DNA of 11,704 nucleotides, taken from contig JAPLSP010000642.1 of NCBI GenBank assembly GCA_026398575.1, positions 1-11,704 of the forward strand. The letters run 5' to 3'. Source of the DNA: Candidatus Sumerlaeota bacterium (lineage in GTDB: Bacteria > Sumerlaeota > Sumerlaeia > JADFCT01). This document shows positions 5,816-11,704 of this stretch, in pieces (position 1 is the stretch's first letter; every line of letters starts with the position of its first letter). Both the position numbers and the translations under genes were made by a program. The notes under the pieces were generated by a model. The model ran no database searches. It was not told where the DNA came from and saw nothing but the letters and a program-made list of their open reading frames with translations.

Positions 5816-8305
5816 ATGAAGCATCTCATGCGGACTGCAATCCTGGGGGCAATGATTGCTTTTGCCTCATTCAGCACTGGAGCGCAGGAGGTCAAGGCGG
5901 TGAAGCAGCTGCCGACGGCGTCCTCCAGCGGCGGGAGCGATGCGGCAAAGCAGGCGCTTTATGTTTTGAACCGCGATCCGCTGCTGCCCAGTCCGCTGCT
6001 CAAACTCCCCATCGGCGCCATCACGCCCAAAGGCTGGCTGCGCGCGCAACTGGAGCTGGAGGCCAAAGGCATGTCTGGGCGCCTGATGGAAATTTCTCCC
6101 TGGCTCAAGTTCGACGGCAGCGCCTGGGCAGACCCGAAAGGCCAGGGCAAAAGCGGATGGGAGGAAATGCCGTACTGGCTCAAAGGCTATGGCGACCTCG
6201 GGTACGTTCTCAAAGACGAGGAAATCATCAAACAGACGCGCCGCTGGATCGAGGCGATCCTGGCGAACCGCGACGAAGACGGCTGGTTCGGCCCGCGCGG
6301 CCTCAAAACCTCGCTCAAAGGGAAAACGGATTTCTGGCCGAATATGATCGCCCTCAATATCCTGCAATCGTTCTACGAGGCGACGAACGATCCGCGCGTC
6401 ATTCCTTTCATGACGAAGTATTTCAAATATCAACTGAGCTGCCCGGAAGACAACTTCATGGAAGGCTACTGGCCAAAGATGCGCGCGGGCGACAACCTGG
6501 AGAGCGTCTATTGGCTCTATAACCGCACGGGCGAAGCATGGCTGCTGGACCTGGCAAAAAAGATTCACGTCCATTGCGCCAACTGGACGGACGGCATGCC
6601 CAACTGGCACGGCGTCAACATCGCCCAATGTTTCCGCGAGCCGGCCATCTACTATATGCAGACCAAAGACGAAAAATTTCTGCGCGCCACGGAACGCGAC
6701 TACGACACGATGACAGGGACTTACGGGCAGGTACCCGGCGGCATGTATGGCGCGGACGAGAACTGCCGGCCTGGGTTCAGCGATCCGCGGCAGGGCGCCG
6801 AAACGTGCGCCATGGTCGAATTCATGCACAGCTTCGAGATGCTGACCAAGATCACCGGCAATCCGCTGTGGGCGGACCGCTGCGAAGAGGTGGCCTTCAA
6901 CTCGCTGCCTGCGGCGATGACTCCGGACCTGAAGGCGCTGCATTACATCACCAGCCCCAATGCCATCCAACTGGACAAGGGCAATAAATCTCCCGGGATG
7001 CAGAATGGCGGCGCATTGCTTTCGTACAGTCCGGGCGCGGTCTTCCGCTGCTGCCAGCACAATGTGGCGCATGGATGGCCTTATTATGCGGAAGAGATTT
7101 GGCTGGCGACGGCGGACAGGGGCCTGTGCGCCTCGCTTTATGCGGCTTCGGAAGTCAGCGCGAAGGTTGGCGACGGAACAACGATCAAGATCGCGGAAGA
7201 AACGGACTATCCCTTTGCGGACACGATCAACCTGAAAATTTCCACTCCCAAGCCGGCGCAATTCCCGCTCTATCTGCGTGTGCCGCGCTGGTGTCAGAAG
7301 CCGGCGGTGAAAATCAACGGCAAGGAGACGCCCGTCAGCGCCGAGCCGCTGTCTTTCATCGTGATCAACCGTTTGTGGGCGGACGGCGACAGCGTGACGC
7401 TGCAGATACCGATGGCCATCAGCGTGCGCACATGGGCGAAAAACAAGAACTCCGTTTCGGTGGAGTACGGACCGCTGACGTTTGGGCTCAAGATCGGCGA
7501 GCGCTGGTCCAAGTATGGCAATAACGAAACCTGGCCCGAGTGGGAAGTCTTCCCGACGACGCCGTGGAACTACGGGCTTGTCTTGGACGAGAAGGATGCG
7601 GCGAAGTCGTTCGAAATCGCGCGCAAGCCGGGGCCGCTGGCGGCGCAGCCTTTCACGCCCGAAGCGGCGCCGATCGAGATCAAGGCCAAGGCGAAAAAAA
7701 TCCCCGGCTGGCAGCAGGACAGACTGGGACTGGTCGGCCTGCTCAAACCGAGTCCGATAAAATCGGATGAGCCGGAGGAAACCGTGACGCTGATCCCGAT
7801 GGGTTGCGCGCGGCTGCGCATCAGCGCCTTTCCAACGATCGGCGCCGGACCCGACGCGCGCGAATGGGCGGCGCCGGCCACGCCGGACATCAAGGCCAGC
7901 GCCTCGCATTGCTTCGGCAGCGATACGGTCGAGGCGATGTGCGACGGCCTCGAGCCCTCGTCTTCCAGCGACCGTTCGATTCCCCGCATGACATGGTGGA
8001 ACCATCAAGGCACGAAGGAATGGGCGCAAGTGGACTTCGCCAAGCCGCGACAGGTTTCGAGCGTGGGGGTTTATTGGTTTGACGATACCGGCGCCGGCCA
8101 ATGCCGCGTTCCGCAATCCTGGAAGCTGCAAACCAAGGACGGCGAGACGTGGAAGGACGTCGAAGGCGCGGGCGAATACGGCGCCAAGCGAGACGCTTAC
8201 AACCGTGTTTCCTTCAAGGCGGTGGAGACGAAAGCATTGCGGTTGGAAGTCGAGCTGCAACCCAATGTCTCCGGCGGAATTTTAGAGTGGCAAATCGGGA
8301 AGTAA
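5816..8305 (+). CDS. Secreted GH127-type (DUF1680) glycosidase with C-terminal discoidin-like domain
   Basis: This is an 829-residue exported enzyme. Characterised GH127 members are retaining beta-L-arabinofuranosidases that use a zinc-bound cysteine as nucleophile. The signal peptide covers about 1-23 (AFASFSTGA, then QE). The alpha-barrel and beta-sandwich core covers roughly 45-640. The family signature is visible: Glu329 and Cys331 in GAETC, and the pair Cys412-Cys413 in FRCCQHN. These match the zinc ligands Glu338, Cys340, Cys417 and Cys418 of the Bifidobacterium enzyme HypBA1, with Cys412 as nucleophile. Glu315, in ADENC, sits where the HypBA1 acid/base Glu322 is expected. Residues about 688-829 look like a galactose-binding F5/8-type domain (WAQVDFAKPRQVSSVGVYWFDD). 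AAGGAG at 5803-5808 supports the start. The CBM9 lipoprotein follows after 79 bases, probably in the same transcript. A related family with another sugar specificity is possible. Confidence 0.88.
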   Translation: MKHLMRTAILGAMIAFASFSTGAQEVKAVKQLPTASSSGGSDAAKQALYVLNRDPLLPSPLLKLPIGAITPKGWLRAQLELEAKGMSGRLMEISPWLKFDGSAWADPKGQGKSGWEEMPYWLKGYGDLGYVLKDEEIIKQTRRWIEAILANRDEDGWFGPRGLKTSLKGKTDFWPNMIALNILQSFYEATNDPRVIPFMTKYFKYQLSCPEDNFMEGYWPKMRAGDNLESVYWLYNRTGEAWLLDLAKKIHVHCANWTDGMPNWHGVNIAQCFREPAIYYMQTKDEKFLRATERDYDTMTGTYGQVPGGMYGADENCRPGFSDPRQGAETCAMVEFMHSFEMLTKITGNPLWADRCEEVAFNSLPAAMTPDLKALHYITSPNAIQLDKGNKSPGMQNGGALLSYSPGAVFRCCQHNVAHGWPYYAEEIWLATADRGLCASLYAASEVSAKVGDGTTIKIAEETDYPFADTINLKISTPKPAQFPLYLRVPRWCQKPAVKINGKETPVSAEPLSFIVINRLWADGDSVTLQIPMAISVRTWAKNKNSVSVEYGPLTFGLKIGERWSKYGNNETWPEWEVFPTTPWNYGLVLDEKDAAKSFEIARKPGPLAAQPFTPEAAPIEIKAKAKKIPGWQQDRLGLVGLLKPSPIKSDEPEETVTLIPMGCARLRISAFPTIGAGPDAREWAAPATPDIKASASHCFGSDTVEAMCDGLEPSSSSDRSIPRMTWWNHQGTKEWAQVDFAKPRQVSSVGVYWFDDTGAGQCRVPQSWKLQTKDGETWKDVEGAGEYGAKRDAYNRVSFKAVETKALRLEVELQPNVSGGILEWQIGK

Positions 8306-8384
8306 TTATGGCAGAGTGAATGCGCATAGGGAAATTCAATGCGTTAAATCTGACGAGGGCTCTAACCGAAAGGAGAATGGATCT

Positions 8385-9164
8385 ATGAAATTGTCTCATG
8401 CGGTGCTTATCTTGATGGCTTCGCTGATGTGGGGAGGATGCTCCTCAATGCGGCGGCCAGCGTACGAAATGATGGAGCGCAGTATCACGGTGGACGGCAA
8501 AGTTGACGACTGGGCCGGAGTGAAGGCCAACGGCGTTTCAGACGCAAAGCATCTTTGGTGCGGCCTGGGACTGACGGGTGACAAATGGGAAGGTCCGAAA
8601 GATCTCAGTTATTCCTGGCGGGGCGCCTGGTCCGGCGACAAGCTCTACTTGCTGATCCAGGTCAATGACGATAAGGTTGTGGCGCCGGCGTCGCAGGAAT
8701 TGCCGTCGCAATGCGATTGCGTCGAGATCTGCGTGGACTACGAGAACCGCGGCGGGCAAAGAATCAAGATCATGGATGGCCGCGCGGATTGGATGGCCAA
8801 GTTCGATAAAAAAGAGATGATGGGATTAAACCTGGAGTTCCTCCCGACCGAGCCTGCGAAGGCGTATCTCGATCACACCAATAAATACGCCATTGACAAG
8901 CCACAGAATGAGGATTTCACCCGCGACTGGAACGGCGAGATTTCGGTGAAGAAGCATCCGACGGGATATTACATGGAGCTTGGTTTTTCCATTCCCGAAG
9001 TGAAGATGAAGGAAGGCAAAGCCATCGGCCTGGAGATCGCCGTTTGCGACGACGACGGCCAGGGGCGCAAAAGCATTATGACGTGGACCGGCAGCCAGGA
9101 TAAATACTGGCTGACGATGGACGGCTATAAGAAAGTCAAGCTGACGCGCAAAGCCGAGAAATAG
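8385..9164 (+). CDS. CBM9-like carbohydrate-binding lipoprotein
   Basis: This 259-residue predicted lipoprotein should hold glycan or sugar at the cell envelope. Residues 1-18 are a lipoprotein-type signal with Cys19 as the lipidated residue (SLMWGGC); Trp at -3 is unusual for a lipobox. The rest fits one CBM9-like beta-sandwich: ITVDGKVDDWAG near the start, SWRGAWSGDKLYLLIQVNDDKV in two strands, then CDCVEICVDYEN, and near the end YMELGFSIPEVKMKEGKAIGLEIAVCDDD. I chose the ATG at 8385 because AAGGAGA ends eight bases before it and the signal sequence starts there; an in-frame ATG at 8316 adds 23 residues with no such support. It lies 79 bases after the GH127-like gene on the same strand, so it may present or retain that enzyme's substrate. 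It could also be part of a larger surface complex. Confidence 0.82.
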   Translation: MKLSHAVLILMASLMWGGCSSMRRPAYEMMERSITVDGKVDDWAGVKANGVSDAKHLWCGLGLTGDKWEGPKDLSYSWRGAWSGDKLYLLIQVNDDKVVAPASQELPSQCDCVEICVDYENRGGQRIKIMDGRADWMAKFDKKEMMGLNLEFLPTEPAKAYLDHTNKYAIDKPQNEDFTRDWNGEISVKKHPTGYYMELGFSIPEVKMKEGKAIGLEIAVCDDDGQGRKSIMTWTGSQDKYWLTMDGYKKVKLTRKAEK

Positions 9165-9170
9165 GAGAAA

Positions 9171-9827
9171 TCAAGGTATTTCTTTAGGCGTGCATTTGGG
9201 GAAGTATTGCGAGAAATCGCCAGGACCGCCGGCGCGGAAAATATCCCCGCCGCTGATTGTGCCGTTACTCGGGTCATAAGGCAGATCGTGAGTCTTGTCC
9301 GTGTTGACATAGTTTATGTCCATCCTGGCGGTATCGGCGGCCAGTAAATTATAGAGGTTATTCACTAGATCCGGCCCAACGCAGACCATTGCGTAAACGG
9401 TCTTGGGCGCGGTATCGTTTTCCTCAAAGTTTCCAGAATAAAAAAGGTAGTACTTTGGTCCTGGCATGACTAAAGGCTCAGCCTGACTAAAGGGATCGCG
9501 AGGGATAGCCGTAATATACGCAACCGGCGTTGTCAGAGCGGCATACCATCCAAAACGATTCTGATGGGCCATCGCCGTAAAGGGCGTTTTGGCAAATCCG
9601 GAACAATCATGGGCGCTCATAATATAAGAGTTATAATCAATGTAATATGCCTCGACAGCCACGCTTAGCGAACGCATGTCCGCCATCGCGCGCGCGATCT
9701 TCGAGCGCGTTTGCGCTTCGAGGAAGTTGGGGATGGCGATCAGCGCCAGGATGGCGATAATCGCGATAACAATAAGCAGCTCGATGAGGGTGAATGCCCG
9801 CAGAATCCCTTTTTGTTTCTTCGGCAT
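9171..9827 (-). CDS. GspG-like pseudopilin with prepilin-type N-terminal cleavage/methylation site
   Basis: This is a 218-residue prepilin-like protein. After a short basic leader (MPKKQKGILRA) comes the type IV pilin helix FTLIELLIVIAIIAILA; prepilin peptidase would cut between Ala11 and Phe12, giving N-methyl-Phe, with Glu16 as the conserved +5 glutamate. Alanine rather than glycine before the cut is tolerated but less common. The helix continues into IPNFLEAQTRSKIARAMADM and then LSVAVEAYYIDYNSY. The C-terminal region ends with YDPSNGTISGGDIFR (184-198). Such proteins assemble into type II secretion pseudopili or related surface fibres; no other secretion gene is here, so this is probably an orphan. 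A 60-base sample of the gene (9301-9360) has 28 G+C against 35 in a GH127 sample (6541-6600), so it may be more AT-rich than its neighbours. Its stop lies 6 bases from that of the lipoprotein gene. Confidence 0.9.
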   Translation of the reverse strand: MPKKQKGILRAFTLIELLIVIAIIAILALIAIPNFLEAQTRSKIARAMADMRSLSVAVEAYYIDYNSYIMSAHDCSGFAKTPFTAMAHQNRFGWYAALTTPVAYITAIPRDPFSQAEPLVMPGPKYYLFYSGNFEENDTAPKTVYAMVCVGPDLVNNLYNLLAADTARMDINYVNTDKTHDLPYDPSNGTISGGDIFRAGGPGDFSQYFPKCTPKEIP

Positions 9828-9871
9828 GTTTTTTTCCTCTCTTTATGATATTTATATAAACTACGGATGGA

Positions 9872-9900
9872 ATTCTATTAGTTATCCGTGGTGTTGTCAA
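9872..9900 (-). promoter_or_regulatory. Strong sigma-70-type promoter of the pseudopilin gene
   Basis: On the minus strand, TTGACA (9900-9895) is followed after exactly 17 bases by TAGAAT (9877-9872), one mismatch from TATAAT. Transcription would start near 9865, giving a leader of about 40 bases with an AGAGG ribosome binding site shortly before the ATG at 9827. It is the best promoter match in the window. Confidence 0.65.
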
Positions 9901-9957
9901 TGGTTTTTGAGGCCCTGAAAATAAACCAAGTTATTATTGTCCTTTTTTGAAAGTATT

Positions 9958-11598
9958 ATGGTCAATTTGCGCAAAACTCCCTCTGAAACAGCGCTTCCAA
10001 CCGCTCGGCAATTCCTAATTGCTTATGTTTCGCTTTGCGCGGCGAGCTGGCTGGGGGCGGTTTTTTTTATCTCGCACTATGTCATAGATGACACATTTAT
10101 TCATCTGCAATTCGCGCGTAACCTGGCCGAGGGGCGCGGCTTTCGGTTCTGGCCCGGCGATCCTCCCGTATATGGATGCACGAGTCCCGGATGGGTGGCG
10201 TTGCTGGCGGCAGGGCGTCTGGCGGGCGCGCATGGCGTGTGGTTTGCGCGGCTGCTTTCCGCCGGATTCGGGTTGGCGGGAGTGTTTTTTTTGTATCGCA
10301 TAACGCGCCGGATTTTGCCTTCGCGCCTTGGGCTTCTCCCCCCGCTGCTGTTGGCCGTCAATCCGTGGTGGGTTCGATGGAGCGCGTCGGGCATGGAAGC
10401 GACGTTTGCGGCCTGGATCGCTTTGACGGCGTGGCTGTTGATCGAGCGCGCAAATCACAGCCGCCGACGTGCGCTGGGTCTTGGCGCTTTGTGCGGAGTG
10501 GGATTGCTGGTCCGCCCTGAGCTGGCTTTGCTGGCGCCGGTTGCCGCCTTCTGCCTGTGGCTCAAGCCCAGGCAAACCGCGCAATCCGTGGATAAATCGG
10601 CGACGCAGGGGGCTATGCGGTTTTATAAGACCCTGCCGCTGATCCTGATCCCCTGGCTTGCCATTGCGGCAGGCTGGGCTATTTTTGCGCGCTATCACTT
10701 TGGCAGCGCAATTCCCACCGCCGTTTCCGCCAAGGCGGTGGAGACTTCATTTGCGGCCAGCCTGGGACACGGATTGGGGCGGATGATGCAGCAGGCGCTC
10801 CTGACGGATGCGCCGCTGATTTTGGCGTTATGCGTCTGCCTGATGCTCATGCTATTCCGCAAAGACATTTTTCTCTTGCGAGGCGAAGGCGAGACGCGGC
10901 GGCTTTGGCGGTTCGCGGTTGTTTGGCCGCTGGCCGTGGCAGGCTTCATCCTAGCCGGACGCGGGCCGATGGTCTCGCGCTATTTGCTGATCGCGTGGCC
11001 GTGCCTGACGCTGTTGGGAGCGCAGGCGCTTTTTGTGTTTGTTTCTTTGGTGGATTCGTGGCTGGGACGCTGGAGTGGATTGGGCGGAGCGAAAAACTGG
11101 AAGCGGATTCTCATCCTCGCCGCGACGCTCAATATCCCGCTGTGGTATAAGGTGGCCTCCGGCTTTGCCGTCGTCTATCCCCATACGCGCGCGGTGGAGA
11201 AGAATATCCCGGTTTATCGCGCGGTGGCGGACTACCTGCGCGACAAGACGCCCGCGGACGCTTATATCGCCGCACCGGAAATCGGCATCCTCGGCTATTA
11301 TGGCGAACGGCGGTTGATGGATTTGGGAGGCTTGGTCACACCGGAAGTGAATCGCCGCCCGACGCGCGGACAACAAGAGGCGCTCGCCGTGGCGCCGGAG
11401 TTTTTGCGGCAGATGGGCGTGACGCACTATCTCGACGCGCACGGCAAGGTCCGGGCAATGCTGGCCTCGGACGAGGCGGCACAGCTGTGCGCTAGCGGGC
11501 GATTCACGCCCCTGATGTCATGGACGTTCACAGGTGGCACATCGCTAACGGACCGCAAGACTTATACGGTTGAGCTTTATTCGATTGAGTGGAAATAG
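9958..11598 (+). CDS. Polytopic GT-C type membrane glycosyltransferase
   Basis: This 546-residue integral membrane protein resembles the GT-C glycosyltransferases (ArnT/PMT-like and related families) that transfer sugars from polyprenyl-phosphate donors outside the cytoplasmic membrane. After TM1 (about 19-39) comes the first external loop, with Asp44-Asp45 in YVIDDTFIHLQFARNLAEGR, then GFRFWPGDPPVYGCTSP. The acidic pair is the usual catalytic or metal site of this superfamily. About nine or ten hydrophobic segments follow, up to roughly residue 405. The C-terminal 410-546 is soluble, with APEIGILGYYGERRLMDLGGLV, as in many bacterial members. I start at ATG 9958; a TTG at 9937 would add seven residues. 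Only a weak GAAAG precedes the ATG. It is divergent from the pseudopilin gene. Donor and acceptor cannot be deduced. Confidence 0.85.
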   Translation: MVNLRKTPSETALPTARQFLIAYVSLCAASWLGAVFFISHYVIDDTFIHLQFARNLAEGRGFRFWPGDPPVYGCTSPGWVALLAAGRLAGAHGVWFARLLSAGFGLAGVFFLYRITRRILPSRLGLLPPLLLAVNPWWVRWSASGMEATFAAWIALTAWLLIERANHSRRRALGLGALCGVGLLVRPELALLAPVAAFCLWLKPRQTAQSVDKSATQGAMRFYKTLPLILIPWLAIAAGWAIFARYHFGSAIPTAVSAKAVETSFAASLGHGLGRMMQQALLTDAPLILALCVCLMLMLFRKDIFLLRGEGETRRLWRFAVVWPLAVAGFILAGRGPMVSRYLLIAWPCLTLLGAQALFVFVSLVDSWLGRWSGLGGAKNWKRILILAATLNIPLWYKVASGFAVVYPHTRAVEKNIPVYRAVADYLRDKTPADAYIAAPEIGILGYYGERRLMDLGGLVTPEVNRRPTRGQQEALAVAPEFLRQMGVTHYLDAHGKVRAMLASDEAAQLCASGRFTPLMSWTFTGGTSLTDRKTYTVELYSIEWK

Positions 11599-11603
11599 AG
11601 ATG

Positions 11604-11656
11604 ATTGCTCTGAGTCATGGATTCAATGACGTATTTTTGCCAAGGGAGAGAGCAAT
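11604..11656 (+). terminator. Weak terminator-like hairpins after the glycosyltransferase gene
   Basis: GTCAT (11614-11618) and ATGAC (11626-11630) form a 5-bp stem, followed closely by ATTTTT. An outer pair, ATTGCTCT (11604-11611) and AGAGCAAT (11649-11656), encloses it. The stem is short, so efficient termination is doubtful, but the position 6-58 bases after the stop codon fits. Confidence 0.3.
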
Positions 11657-11668
11657 GCGCTCAGGAGC

Positions 11669-11704
11669 GGCGCCAGCTTTTGGAGTAAGGTGGCTTGCCG
11701 CCTT
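11669..11704. repeat. Second copy of the 4387 repeat arm, cut by the window end
   Basis: These 36 bases are the exact reverse complement of the outer part of the right arm at 4458-4493 and differ at two positions from the left arm at 4387. The copy starts with the same GGCGCC end and continues out of the window, so whether the second arm is present is unknown. Confidence 0.92.

Noticed and set aside
5867..8260. Open frame of 797 codons on the minus strand
   Set aside because: It is antisense to the GH127-type gene, rich in Arg and without domain signals, so it is a shadow despite its length.
9937..9957. TTG start for the membrane glycosyltransferase
   Set aside because: The ATG at 9958 is nearer the first membrane helix, and neither site has a strong ribosome binding site, so the common codon was preferred.
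1..11704. tRNA, rRNA, riboswitch, phage, transposase or toxin-antitoxin genes
   Set aside because: None was recognised on either strand; the only mobile-looking sequences are the non-coding palindromic repeats.

Overview
This window reads as a chromosomal fragment of a saccharolytic, probably Gram-negative bacterium. The pseudopilin at 9171-9827, with its N-terminal FTLIELL helix followed by an IPNFLEAQ-type stretch, resembles the large GspG-like families of Planctomycetota, Lentisphaerota, Sumerlaeota, Hydrogenedentes and similar uncultured lineages. Other pointers are secreted glycosidases with discoidin-like tails, a CBM9 lipoprotein, and many short palindromic repeats. The phylum is an inference and cannot be fixed from this stretch. 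No rRNA, tRNA, transposase, phage gene, CRISPR array or defence gene was seen.

Layout from left to right. 1-314: a mirrored array of 25-bp units flanking a unique segment that holds a possible promoter. 315-1277 (+): a secreted protein joining a GspG-like C-terminal module to an IPT/TIG domain. 1278-1770: a gene-free gap filled by a palindrome built of smaller palindromes. 1771-4311 (-): a secreted family 2 glycoside hydrolase with a C-terminal F5/8-type domain. 4312-4562: a small operator-like palindrome and a 42-bp-arm inverted repeat. 4563-5447 (-): an aldo/keto-reductase-like TIM-barrel protein without the usual catalytic tetrad. 5448-5815: a divergent control region with a TATAAT box, repeats, a palindrome and another long inverted repeat. 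5816-8305 (+): a GH127-type (DUF1680) cysteine glycosidase. 8385-9164 (+): a CBM9-like lipoprotein. 9171-9827 (-): the pseudopilin, with a good sigma-70-type promoter. 9958-11598 (+): a GT-C type membrane glycosyltransferase. 11599-11704: a weak terminator candidate and a truncated second copy of the 4387 repeat.

How the genes may work together (inference): the GH2 enzyme, the GH127-like enzyme and the CBM9 lipoprotein look like an envelope or extracellular glycan-degrading set, plausibly for plant or algal glycans with beta-linked hexose and beta-L-arabinofuranose. The TIM-barrel protein has no signal peptide and would act in the cytoplasm. The two pseudopilin-related proteins may belong to a secretion or surface-display system. 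The membrane glycosyltransferase is probably a separate transcription unit. The most unusual content is the density of structured palindromic repeats, with at least four types in under 12 kb, and the anchorless pseudopilin-like/IPT protein.
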